The notes beneath the pieces are model-generated. The model did not search any database, had not been told where the DNA came from, and was given only the letters and a program-made list of their open reading frames with translations. Below are positions 1-7,075 of a DNA stretch of 33,989 nucleotides, piece by piece. The DNA comes from Arthrobacter sp. (lineage in GTDB: Bacteria > Actinomycetota > Actinomycetes > Actinomycetales > Micrococcaceae). The stretch spans positions 1 through 33,989 of the forward strand of contig JAPSIT010000012.1 of assembly GCA_031178585.1 (NCBI GenBank). Reading direction: 5' to 3'. The translations under genes were made by a program, and so were the position numbers. Within the stretch, counting starts at the first letter, position 1, and each line of letters starts with the position of its first letter.

Positions 1-1024
1 AGTCTGCAAAGTGATCCCATCCCACGGAGTCAGCGGGCCGTCCCGCTACGGTTACGCCCGCCGCGTCATTCGCGCCGCGGGCCTGTACTGAGCCTATCCC
101 AGCGAACCCCGGCGGCAGCTGGACTCCAGCAGGGAATGTGGCCAGGAGACCGTGGTCTTCACCGCCGCCCAGTACCCAGGCGAGGGGATCGGCGCCCAGC
201 AGATGCGCGGCAGCCTGCAGAGGAGCTGCCAGCATCCTAAGCGCGGGGACGTCCAGGTCGAGCACCACGCCGCTGGCGCGGGCGAGCCGTGCGCCATCCC
301 TGACCAGGCCGTCCGAAACGTCCATCATCGCCGTGGCTCCTGACAGCCGGGCCAGGGGCCCGGCTTCCAGCGGCGGCTCCGGCCGGCACTGGAGGTCCAG
401 CAGCAGCCGCAGTTCGGGGGTCAGCGACTCCAGTGGATGCTCAGACTCAAGGAGGGCAAGCCCTGCTGCCGCCCGTCCGGCGTTGCCCGCAATCGCCAGG
501 GTGTCCCCGGCAGCCGCCCCGGACCGCAGCACGGGCTGGCCTCCCGCGAGGGTGCCGAGCACCGCGGCCGTGATGGAGAGTTCGCCGCCCCGGCCCAGGT
601 CCCCGCCCGCCACTGAACAGGATCCGGCACCCAGTTTTCCGATGGCGGCAGCCAGGCCGTCAGCGAGGTCTTCGACCCATTCCACCGGCGTGCCGGACGG
701 CATGGTCAGGCTGACGATCAGCGAGGTGGCGACGGCGCCCATGGCATTGATGTCGCTGAGGTTCTGGGCCGCGGCCTTCCACCCCACGTCATAGCCGGTG
801 GTCCGGTATCCGTTGCGCCACTGGAGGCGGAAGTCCTGGTCCTGCACCTGCGTGTCAATACTCACTACCGTCCGCCCGTCCGGCGAGGCGACGACGGCGG
901 CATCGTCGCCGGGTCCGAGAAGTACGGCAGTGTTGTGCGCAGCACCCAACTCCAGCCGGGGGAAGATCCGCGTGAGCAGTTGGGCTTCGGAAAGTTCGGC
1001 GACAGTCAGTGGAGTTTGAGGCAC
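1..1024 (-). CDS. thiL: Thiamine-monophosphate kinase, truncated at the left edge
   Basis: ThiL uses ATP to convert thiamine monophosphate to thiamine diphosphate, the last cofactor-making step, in the cytoplasm. Reading the minus strand from a GTG at 1024 gives 341 codons without a stop, running off the window. Family hallmarks are visible: GPGDDAAVV near residues 37-45 (Mg/ATP site), a DINAMG segment near 91-96, GGDLGRG, the MDVSDGL motif, and GGGEDHGLL near the C-terminus. Usual length is about 320-340 residues, so little is missing. The GTG start is preceded by a -10-like TAGCGT six bases upstream and no ribosome binding site, suggesting a leaderless transcript. It is divergent from the DUF3515 gene, a neighbour commonly seen beside thiL in actinobacteria. 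Product identity is secure; the exact start is less so. Confidence 0.93.
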   Translation of the reverse strand, partial: MPQTPLTVAELSEAQLLTRIFPRLELGAAHNTAVLLGPGDDAAVVASPDGRTVVSIDTQVQDQDFRLQWRNGYRTTGYDVGWKAAAQNLSDINAMGAVATSLIVSLTMPSGTPVEWVEDLADGLAAAIGKLGAGSCSVAGGDLGRGGELSITAAVLGTLAGGQPVLRSGAAAGDTLAIAGNAGRAAAGLALLESEHPLESLTPELRLLLDLQCRPEPPLEAGPLARLSGATAMMDVSDGLVRDGARLARASGVVLDLDVPALRMLAAPLQAAAHLLGADPLAWVLGGGEDHGLLATFPAGVQLPPGFAGIGSVQARGANDAAGVTVAGRPADSVGWDHFAD

Positions 1025-1056
1025 GCCACTACGCTACCGCGGCGGACCGACAAAGT

Positions 1057-1080
1057 TTCCTGTCTGCGCTTCCTGTCTGC
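1057..1080. repeat. 13-bp tandem repeat in the thiL/DUF3515 divergent promoter region
   Basis: TTCCTGTCTGC occurs at 1057-1067 and again at 1070-1080, a period of 13 bp, between the two divergent start codons. It could be a paired regulator site or a slippage product. No known motif was recognised. Confidence 0.6.
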
Positions 1081-1128
1081 AAACGTGCGCCGGTTACGGC
1101 CCGGGCATTACCCCCTGCGGCTGCGGGA

Positions 1129-1134
1129 TAGTGT
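1129..1134 (+). promoter_or_regulatory. Candidate -10 element for a leaderless DUF3515 transcript
   Basis: TAGTGT fits the actinobacterial TANNNT -10 pattern and lies six bases before the ATG at 1141. No Shine-Dalgarno sequence is present, so transcription would begin at or next to the start codon. No clear -35 was found. Confidence 0.4.
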
Positions 1135-1140
1135 TAATCC

Positions 1141-1686
1141 ATGCTCTGCCGCTCTGCCTCCCCATCAGCCGTCCGCGAAACAGCCGGCAAGGTATCAGCA
1201 GCCGGAAACAGGCGCCAGGCCGGGACGGTGCTCGCCTTGGTGGCCGCCGCCTTAACGCTGGGCGGCTGCTCCCCGGCGGTTGATGTCACCCCGGCTGCAG
1301 ATGCGGCAAACCCGGACTGCGCCCCGATGATGGTGGCGCTCCCGGATGCCATCGGCGATGCCCGCCTGCGCAAGACGAACAGCCAGGCAACGGCGGCGTG
1401 GGGAGATCCGTCCCGGCTGATCCTGCGCTGCGGCGTGAACGTGCCAGGACCCACCACAGACCGCTGCGTCACCGTCAACGACGTCGACTGGGTAATCAAG
1501 GAGGGCAATCCGGTCTGGACCCTGACCACGTACGGGCGGGAGCCGGCCACGGAAATCCTGATGGACCCGGAAAAGATCAGTTCGGCCACGGTATTGGCCG
1601 ACCTTTCCGCGGCGGCCGCGAAGATCCCCGCGAGCCGCAACTGCGTGGGCCAGGAAGAACTTCAAGACCTGCCGGCCAGCAAGTAG
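1141..1686 (+). CDS. DUF3515 family lipoprotein
   Basis: A predicted exported lipoprotein of 181 residues. A basic segment is followed by a hydrophobic stretch (about residues 29-42) ending in a lipobox, LTLGGC, with the modifiable cysteine near residue 44; the mature domain would sit on the outer face of the membrane. The body contains short conserved-looking motifs (WGDPSRLILRCGV, WVIKEGNPVWTLTTYGREP) and three further cysteines, plausibly one disulfide pair plus one. It matches my memory of the DUF3515 family, of unknown function, habitually next to thiL and ddl in actinobacteria. The N-terminus before the signal peptide is long, so a later start is possible. The gene converges on ddlA across a tandem repeat array. 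Confidence 0.85.
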   Translation: MLCRSASPSAVRETAGKVSAAGNRRQAGTVLALVAAALTLGGCSPAVDVTPAADAANPDCAPMMVALPDAIGDARLRKTNSQATAAWGDPSRLILRCGVNVPGPTTDRCVTVNDVDWVIKEGNPVWTLTTYGREPATEILMDPEKISSATVLADLSAAAAKIPASRNCVGQEELQDLPASK

Positions 1687-1700
1687 GCAGGTCCGGGTGC

Positions 1701-1920
1701 TGGGCCCACGCCGGCAGGGTTCCCTGGCCGAAGCGGAGCGAGGTTAGGGTGCCGCTGGGCCCACGCCGGCAGGGTTCCCTGGCCGAAGCGGAGCGAGGTT
1801 AGGGTGCCGCTGGGCCCACGCCGGCAGGGTTCCCTGGCCGAAGCGGAGCGAGGTTAGGGTGCCGCTGGGCCCACGCCGGCAGGGTTCCCTGGCCGAAGCG
1901 GAGCGAGGTTAGGGTGCCGG
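1701..1920. repeat. Four tandem copies of a 55-bp repeat
   Basis: Units start at 1701, 1756, 1811 and 1866 with an exact 55-bp period; copies are identical apart from the edges. The array fills nearly the whole space between the DUF3515 stop (1686) and the ddlA stop (1927-1929). Each unit can fold on the plus strand with CCCTGGCC pairing to GGTTAGGG (8 bp including two G-U pairs, 12-nt loop), and contains GGGCCC and GCCGGC palindromes. Fifty-five is not a multiple of three, so the open frames through it shift between units and are not credible genes. There are no distinct spacers, so it is not CRISPR. It may act as a bidirectional transcription barrier between the convergent genes, or be a variable-number repeat. 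Confidence 0.97.
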
Positions 1921-1926
1921 TGGGGA

Positions 1927-3072
1927 CTAGCGCAGGCCGGTCTTGCGGGTCAGTGCCAGCTGGATCAGTTCGTCGATCAGGTCCGGGTAGCTCAGGCCAG
2001 AGGCCGCCCACATCTGCGGGTACATGCTCTTCGGCGTGAAGCCGGGCATCGTGTTGATCTCGTTGATGATGACTGCGCCGTCGGGTGTGTAGAAAAAGTC
2101 GACCCGGCTCAGGCCCTCGGCACCCACAGCATCGAATGCCACGGCCGCGAGCTCCCGGACCCGGGCGATGGCTTCCTCGGGCATGTCGGCCGGGCAGCTC
2201 AGCGCAGCGGCGTCGTCAACGTACTTGGCGTTGAAGTCGTAGAACTCGTGGTCGCCCTCGGCAACGGTGATTTCGCCAGGCAGGGAGGTCCGCGGCGCGT
2301 CGGAGCCGCGGCCCTCAAGCACCGCGCACTCAATTTCGCGGCCTACGATGCCGGCCTCGATCACGAGTTTGGGGTCGTGTTCGCGGGCGGCTTCAATGGC
2401 GGCGTCGAGGTCATCGAGGGAATCGACCTTCGAGATGCCCATGGATGAGCCGGCGCGTGCGGGCTTGACGAACACGGGGAAGCCGAGGAGGTCAACGTGC
2501 TTGCGGACCGATTCCGGGTCATTGCGCCACTGACGGTCGGTCACTGCGACGTACGGTCCCACCCGCAGCCCGGCGGCCTCGAAGACCACTTTCATGAAGT
2601 GTTTGTCCATGCCCACGGCTGAGGCGAGCACGCCGGCGCCGACGTACCGCGTGTCCGAAAGCTCCAGGAGCCCCTGGATGGTGCCGTCCTCACCGAACGG
2701 GCCGTGCAGCAGGGGAAAGACCACGTCCACCGTGCCGAGTTCGTGCGGCACCTCGTTGGGCGAGGCGACGATGAGCTGGTGCTCACCGCCGATCTCGGCC
2801 AGCGTGACCGTCTGGGCCGATGGCAGCACCTCGGGCAGCGAGGATGCCGAGAGCGACCACTGGGCGGTGTCCTCTCCGGCCAGGACCCACTGGCCGGACT
2901 TGGCGATACCGATGGGAATGACGTCGTACTTCCTCCGGTCAATCGCCCCGAGCACCCCGGCCGCAGTCACGCAACTGACGGCGTGTTCGCTGGAACGGCC
3001 CCCGAAAAGCACCGCAACGCGGGGCTTGCGCCTGGTGGCATTGGCCGCTGCGGTCAAGTTTTCTTCCGACAC
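1927..3072 (-). CDS. ddlA: D-alanine--D-alanine ligase
   Basis: Cytoplasmic ATP-grasp ligase that joins two D-alanines for the peptidoglycan stem peptide; 381 residues, normal length. Visible motifs: FGGRSSEHAVS at 23-33, HGPFGEDGTIQG near 123-134, KPARAGSSMGISKV near 203-216 (ATP-grasp), EIECAVLEG near 247-255, the omega-loop FYDFNAKYVDD near 278-287, and NEINTMPGFT near 338-346 (Mg ligands). The omega-loop is of the ordinary D-Ala-D-Ala form, not a VanA-like D-Ala-D-Lac form. The start is GTG, two bases after the gpsA stop, so the two are translationally coupled. It is the last gene of murA-plsC-gpsA-ddlA. Confidence 0.95.
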   Translation of the reverse strand: MSEENLTAAANATRRKPRVAVLFGGRSSEHAVSCVTAAGVLGAIDRRKYDVIPIGIAKSGQWVLAGEDTAQWSLSASSLPEVLPSAQTVTLAEIGGEHQLIVASPNEVPHELGTVDVVFPLLHGPFGEDGTIQGLLELSDTRYVGAGVLASAVGMDKHFMKVVFEAAGLRVGPYVAVTDRQWRNDPESVRKHVDLLGFPVFVKPARAGSSMGISKVDSLDDLDAAIEAAREHDPKLVIEAGIVGREIECAVLEGRGSDAPRTSLPGEITVAEGDHEFYDFNAKYVDDAAALSCPADMPEEAIARVRELAAVAFDAVGAEGLSRVDFFYTPDGAVIINEINTMPGFTPKSMYPQMWAASGLSYPDLIDELIQLALTRKTGLR

Positions 3073-3074
3073 TG

Positions 3075-4127
3075 TCAGTAATCGCCTTCGGGTTTCAGGT
3101 CCCGGGCCAGCAGGAGCGGCCCCAGTTGGTCAACGTGCAATTTTCCGGCCAGCACTGCAACCACGGCCGCGGTAATGGGCATTTCGACTCCGAGCTTACC
3201 GGCAAGTTCGTGCACAGCCTGCCCGGACTTGATGCCTTCGGCAGTTTGCGTCATTTTTTCCGCCACTTCGTCCAGGGTCAAGCCCTGACCAAGGAGGCGT
3301 CCGGCGGTGTGGTTCCGCGACAGCGGCGAGGAACACGTGGCAACGAGGTCCCCGAGGCCGGCCAGCCCGGCCATGGTCTGCGCCTCCCCGCCCAAAGCAA
3401 GAGCAAGCCGGGACGTTTCGGCGAGACCCCGCGTGATGACGGAAGCCTTGGTGTTGTCCCCCATCTGCTTTCCCTCGCAGATTCCCACGGCCAAGGCAAT
3501 AACGTTCTTGACGATGCCGCCTATTTCGACGCCGACGACGTCGGAGGTAGTGTACGGCCGGAAGTACGGGGCAGTGCAGCTGCGCGCAAGCCAGCCGGCA
3601 GCCGCCGAGTCGGCGCAGGCCACGACGGAGGCCGTGGGTTCCTCCCTGGCGATCTCCATGGCCAGGTTGGGTCCGGAAACGACGGCGATGCGCTCGACAG
3701 GGATGTCCAGCTCCTCACGGATCACCTCGCTCATGCGCGCGTCGGTGCTCAACTCGAGGCCCTTCATCAGGGACACCACAAGGGCATCCTCGGCGATCAG
3801 GTTTTTCCACTCACGCAACTGCAGCCGCAGGGACTGCGCCGGCACGGCAAGCACCACGAGGTCGGCCCCCGAGAGCACGTCGGCGACATCAGTGGACGCC
3901 GAAATGCTCGGGGGCAGTTCGACGTCGGCCAGGTACTGGGGGTTCCGGTGAAGGCTGTTGATTTGCTCCACTACCTCCGGGCGCCGGCCCCAGATCCGGA
4001 TGCGCCGGTCAACGTCTGAGGCGGTGGCGGCGTCGGCGAGGATTTTCGCGAACGTGGTGCCCCAGGAGCCCGCCCCGAGGACTGCCACCGACACGGCAGA
4101 GCCGGTCCGGCGCTGCCCAGGCGTCAT
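3075..4127 (-). CDS. gpsA: Glycerol-3-phosphate dehydrogenase [NAD(P)+]
   Basis: Reduces dihydroxyacetone phosphate to sn-glycerol 3-phosphate, the backbone for phospholipids. 350 residues. The N-terminal Rossmann motif is LGAGSWGTTFAK at 17-28; SGPNLA at 151-156 and the catalytic-lysine segment GGIVKNVIALAVG (Lys near 207) are present, followed by NTKASVITRGL. The ATG overlaps the stop of plsC by four bases (ATGA at 4124-4127), a standard translational coupling. Being next to plsC makes sense: GpsA supplies the glycerol phosphate that acyltransferases use. Confidence 0.96.
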   Translation of the reverse strand: MTPGQRRTGSAVSVAVLGAGSWGTTFAKILADAATASDVDRRIRIWGRRPEVVEQINSLHRNPQYLADVELPPSISASTDVADVLSGADLVVLAVPAQSLRLQLREWKNLIAEDALVVSLMKGLELSTDARMSEVIREELDIPVERIAVVSGPNLAMEIAREEPTASVVACADSAAAGWLARSCTAPYFRPYTTSDVVGVEIGGIVKNVIALAVGICEGKQMGDNTKASVITRGLAETSRLALALGGEAQTMAGLAGLGDLVATCSSPLSRNHTAGRLLGQGLTLDEVAEKMTQTAEGIKSGQAVHELAGKLGVEMPITAAVVAVLAGKLHVDQLGPLLLARDLKPEGDY

Positions 4128-4870
4128 TTCCCGCCCCGCTTGACGTCGCGGCCGTGCTTTGTCTGGTTGTGTGCCGTCGGGTCCCAGCGTTCAGCAGGCG
4201 GCTGTTCGCCGCGGAGCTCGGCCAACAGGGCAGTGACTGCGTCCATGATGACTTCAGTTGCCTCGATGAGCGTGGCCTTGTCTCTGGGGCGGCCTTCGAA
4301 TCGGGACAGGTCCACCGGGTCACCGACCAGGATGCGGGAGGTCTTCCGCGGGAACAGGTGGAACCGCTTCGCGTACCGCGGAAAGACCTCGTGGGCGCCC
4401 CAGTGGGCCATGGGTACCACCGGGATGCCGCCTTCAAGGGCGAGCCGTGCGGCGCCCGTGTGGCCCTTCATCGGCCACAGGTCGGGATCGCGCGTCAGCG
4501 TTCCCTCAGGGTAGATCACAATCGCCCCGCCCTCAGCCACGATCTCCTTAGCGAGCTGCAGCGAGCGGTTCGCCCCCGCCGTCGAGCGTTCCACCGGAAT
4601 CTGCTTGACGGCGCGGAGCACGCTGCCCAGGACGGGCACTCTGAAAAGACCCGCCTTGGCGAGGAAGTGCGGAGCCCGCTTCTGGTTATACAGCAGGTGC
4701 CCGATCACGATGGGGTCGATCTCGGTGCAGTGGTTCGGGGCGGCGATAAATCCCCCAGCAGGGAGCTTTTCGGTCCCTTCCCACTTCTTATTCATCATCA
4801 GGTTCAGCAGGGGCCGGGCGATTGCGGCGATCATCACAAACGTGATGTGGCTCTTGGCCGATTCCTTCAC
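4124..4870 (-). CDS. plsC: 1-acyl-sn-glycerol-3-phosphate acyltransferase (PlsC family)
   Basis: Membrane-associated acyltransferase expected to turn lysophosphatidate into phosphatidate. 248 residues; the acyltransferase motifs are NHCTEID (HX4D, His47 and Asp52) and YPEGTLT at 120-126. A short hydrophobic stretch near residues 9-26 could touch the membrane. The start is GTG at 4870, nine bases after the murA stop, with only a weak ribosome binding site, so it is probably read as part of the murA transcript. The C-terminus is polar with many charged residues. Family assignment is firm; acyl acceptor specificity cannot be read from sequence. Confidence 0.92.
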   Translation of the reverse strand: MKESAKSHITFVMIAAIARPLLNLMMNKKWEGTEKLPAGGFIAAPNHCTEIDPIVIGHLLYNQKRAPHFLAKAGLFRVPVLGSVLRAVKQIPVERSTAGANRSLQLAKEIVAEGGAIVIYPEGTLTRDPDLWPMKGHTGAARLALEGGIPVVPMAHWGAHEVFPRYAKRFHLFPRKTSRILVGDPVDLSRFEGRPRDKATLIEATEVIMDAVTALLAELRGEQPPAERWDPTAHNQTKHGRDVKRGGK

Positions 4871-4879
4871 AGGGGCACG

Positions 4880-6205
4880 CTACTTCGCAGAAGTGATGTC
4901 GAAGTCGGCGCCGAGCCCGGCCAGCTTTTCAGTGAAGCGCTCGTAGCCGCGGTTGATGATGTCGATGCCCGTCACCCGCGAAGTGCCGGTGGCGGCGAGG
5001 GCTGCGATGAGGTGGCTGAAGCCGCCGCGCAGGTCCGGAACGTCGATATCCGTTCCCTTGAGCTGCATCGGTCCGGAAATGACAGCCGAGTGCAGGAAGT
5101 TGCGCTGGCCGAAACGGCACGGAACGCTGCCGAGGCATTCGCGGTGGACCTGGATGGAAGCACCCATGCGAATCAGGGCGTCGGTGAACCCAAAGCGGTT
5201 CTCGTAGACGGTCTCGTGCACGATCGACACGCCCTCCGCCTGGGTGAGGGCGACGACGAGCGGCTGCTGCCAGTCGGTCATGAAGCCGGGGTGGACGTCC
5301 GTCTCCAGCACCAGCGGGGAGAGCTTGCCGCCGCGGTGGTAGAACCTGATGCCGTCGTCGCCGATGTCCATGCCGCCGCCCACCTTGCGGAAGGTGTTCA
5401 GGAAGGTCATCATGTCGCGCTGCGAGGCGCCCTCGACGAAGATGTCCCCGCGGGTCACGAGAGCAGCCGAAGCCCATGAAGCGGACTCATTGCGGTCCGA
5501 CAGTGCACGGTGGTTGTAGCCGCCGAGATCACGCACACCTTCAATGCGAATGGTGCGGTCGGTCTGGACGCTGATGATGGCGCCCATCTTCTGCAGCACG
5601 GCGATCAGGTCGACAATCTCGGGCTCGGTGGCCGCGCCGGAGAGTTCGGTGATGCCCTCGGCGCGGGTTGCGCTCAGCAGAACCTGCTCCGTGGCGCCGA
5701 CCGAGGGGTAGGGCAGGGAGATCTTGGCTCCGTGCAGTCCCCGGGGCGCAGAGATGTGGATGCCGCCGGGGCGCTTTTCCACGACGGCGCCGAACTGGCG
5801 CAGCACGTCCAGGTGGTAGTCGATGGGGCGGTCGCCGATCTTGCAGCCGCCGAGGTCCGGAATGAAGGCCTCACCGATGGCGTGGATCAGCGGTCCGCAG
5901 AGCAGGATCGGAATGCGGGAATCACCGGCGTGGGCGTCGATGGCGGTGCTGGGGGCCGTCTTGGCGTCCTTCGGGTCCAGGGTGAGGTCACCGCTGACGG
6001 GATCCTTGACGACGGTGACGCCGTGCAGCTGAAGCAGGCTGGTGACAACCTCGACGTCCTTGATTTCCGGAACGTTCCGGAGCACTGAGGGTTCATTGCC
6101 CAGCAGCGCGGCCACCATGGCTTTGGGCACAAGGTTCTTGGCGCCGCGGACCGTTACTCGGCCTGTCAGCGGGACGCCTCCGCGGATTGTCAGAACACTA
6201 CTCAT
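4880..6205 (-). CDS. murA: UDP-N-acetylglucosamine 1-carboxyvinyltransferase
   Basis: First committed enzyme of peptidoglycan synthesis; transfers enolpyruvate from PEP to UDP-GlcNAc in the cytoplasm. 441 residues, typical length. RGAKN at 20-24 gives the substrate-binding Lys23/Asn24, and GGCKIGDRP puts the catalytic cysteine at residue 121. Presence of Cys rather than the Asp found in mycobacterial MurA predicts fosfomycin-type alkylation is possible (inference from family knowledge). The ATG at 6205 has a good ribosome binding site (GAGGAA, about 8-9 bases upstream). It leads the four-gene envelope operon. Confidence 0.96.
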   Translation of the reverse strand: MSSVLTIRGGVPLTGRVTVRGAKNLVPKAMVAALLGNEPSVLRNVPEIKDVEVVTSLLQLHGVTVVKDPVSGDLTLDPKDAKTAPSTAIDAHAGDSRIPILLCGPLIHAIGEAFIPDLGGCKIGDRPIDYHLDVLRQFGAVVEKRPGGIHISAPRGLHGAKISLPYPSVGATEQVLLSATRAEGITELSGAATEPEIVDLIAVLQKMGAIISVQTDRTIRIEGVRDLGGYNHRALSDRNESASWASAALVTRGDIFVEGASQRDMMTFLNTFRKVGGGMDIGDDGIRFYHRGGKLSPLVLETDVHPGFMTDWQQPLVVALTQAEGVSIVHETVYENRFGFTDALIRMGASIQVHRECLGSVPCRFGQRNFLHSAVISGPMQLKGTDIDVPDLRGGFSHLIAALAATGTSRVTGIDIINRGYERFTEKLAGLGADFDITSAK

Positions 6206-6259
6206 TTACCGGTTTCCTCACGACTACTCGCCCCCAAATCCTTACAAAGGCACCAGCTA

Positions 6260-6288
6260 AGCATAGGAGCTTGCGTTACCGAACCGAA
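6260..6288 (-). promoter_or_regulatory. Candidate murA operon promoter
   Basis: On the minus strand a -35-like TTCGGT (6288-6283) is followed by a 17-bp spacer and a -10-like TATGCT (6265-6260). Initiation would fall near 6253, giving a leader of about 47 nt that holds the murA ribosome binding site. Matched by eye only. Confidence 0.4.
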
Positions 6289-6337
6289 ATACGGCCCCTT
6301 CCGCCAGCGGCCCAACGGGCGGCGCGGGGGCATGCGA

Positions 6338-6380
6338 AAGGCCCGCCACGGTGGCTTTAACTGTACCCGTGGCGGGCCTT
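6338..6380 (-). terminator. Terminator hairpin downstream of leuCD
   Basis: A perfect 13-bp inverted repeat (6338-6350 with 6368-6380) sits between leuD and murA. On the minus strand the stem is followed by a short T-run in CTTTCGCATG. It probably ends the leuCD transcript before the murA promoter. On the plus strand a TTTTT follows seven bases later. Confidence 0.8.
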
Positions 6381-6390
6381 GCAGCGCTTT

Positions 6391-6437
6391 TTCGTGCCGG
6401 TTTAGCCGGGCGTGTTCGTGCCGTTCAGCCGGGCGTG
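6391..6437. repeat. Two-copy 23-24 bp direct repeat after leuD
   Basis: TTCGTGCCGGTTTAGCCGGG... at 6391-6414 is repeated with small changes at 6415-6437, abutting directly. It lies between the leuD stop (6464) and the terminator hairpin, so it would be in the 3' untranslated region of leuCD. Confidence 0.75.
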
Positions 6438-6463
6438 CCGCGGCCCTTGTGTCCCAGGAGAGC

Positions 6464-7066
6464 CTAGGAGAGTTTGGCCGGCAGCGTCTTCGGCTTGAAC
6501 GCCGGGCGCGTGGCCTCGTAGGTGGTGATGTCTTCCTCGTGCTGCAGGGTCAGCCCGATGTCATCCAGGCCTTCGAGCAGGCGCCAGCGCGTGTAGTCGT
6601 CAATCGAGAACGGAGCCACGACGTTGCCGCAGGTGACGGTCTTTGACACGAGATCGACAGTCACCTCGGTGCCGGGAGCGTTCTCCAGGGTCTTCCAAAT
6701 GAGCTCGATGTCATCCTGGGCAACTTCGGCGGCCAGCAGCCCCTGCTTACCGGAGTTGCCGCGGAAAATATCGGCAAACCGGGACGACAGGACGGTTTTG
6801 AAGCCATAGTCCTTCAGCGCCCACACCGCGTGTTCACGGGAGGACCCCGTACCGAAGTCAGGGCCTGCCACCAGGACAGAGCCGGTGGTGAACGGCTCCT
6901 GGTTCAGGATGAAGGCGGGATCCTTCCGCCAGGCCGAGAACAGCGCGTCCTCAAAACCCGTGCGGGTGATCCGCTTGAGGTAGACAGCGGGGATGATCTG
7001 GTCGGTATCGACGTTGCTCTGGCGCAGCGGGACGCCGACTCCGGTGTGCGTGGTGAACTTTTCCAT
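6464..7066 (-). CDS. leuD: 3-isopropylmalate dehydratase small subunit
   Basis: Partner of LeuC in isomerising 2-isopropylmalate to 3-isopropylmalate in leucine synthesis. 200 residues, the usual size. The swivel-domain signatures are [13 protein letters not shown] (about 20-32), the substrate loop [14 protein letters not shown] (about 71-84) and [18 protein letters not shown]. The start ATG at 7066 has an AGGAAG ribosome binding site overlapping the leuC stop region, and the intergenic gap is nine bases, so leuC and leuD form one operon. Confidence 0.97.
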   Translation of the reverse strand: MEKFTTHTGVGVPLRQSNVDTDQIIPAVYLKRITRTGFEDALFSAWRKDPAFILNQEPFTTGSVLVAGPDFGTGSSREHAVWALKDYGFKTVLSSRFADIFRGNSGKQGLLAAEVAQDDIELIWKTLENAPGTEVTVDLVSKTVTCGNVVAPFSIDDYTRWRLLEGLDDIGLTLQHEEDITTYEATRPAFKPKTLPAKLS

Positions 7067-7075
7067 GAGGTCTTC

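Noticed and set aside
1701..1920. CRISPR-like array
   Set aside because: Units abut with no distinct spacers, and no cas gene is in the window.
1398..2011. Open frames on both strands running through the 55-bp repeats
   Set aside because: The repeat length is not a multiple of three, the frames overlap real genes antisense, and the translations are repetitive without family character.
1927..3072. VanA-type D-Ala-D-Lac ligase
   Set aside because: The omega-loop FYDFNAKY is the ordinary D-Ala-D-Ala form, and no vanH or vanX is adjacent; the operon is housekeeping.
4154..5479. Long plus-strand open frame opposite plsC and murA
   Set aside because: Both minus-strand genes are firmly identified; the antisense frame is a high-GC shadow with no recognisable motif.
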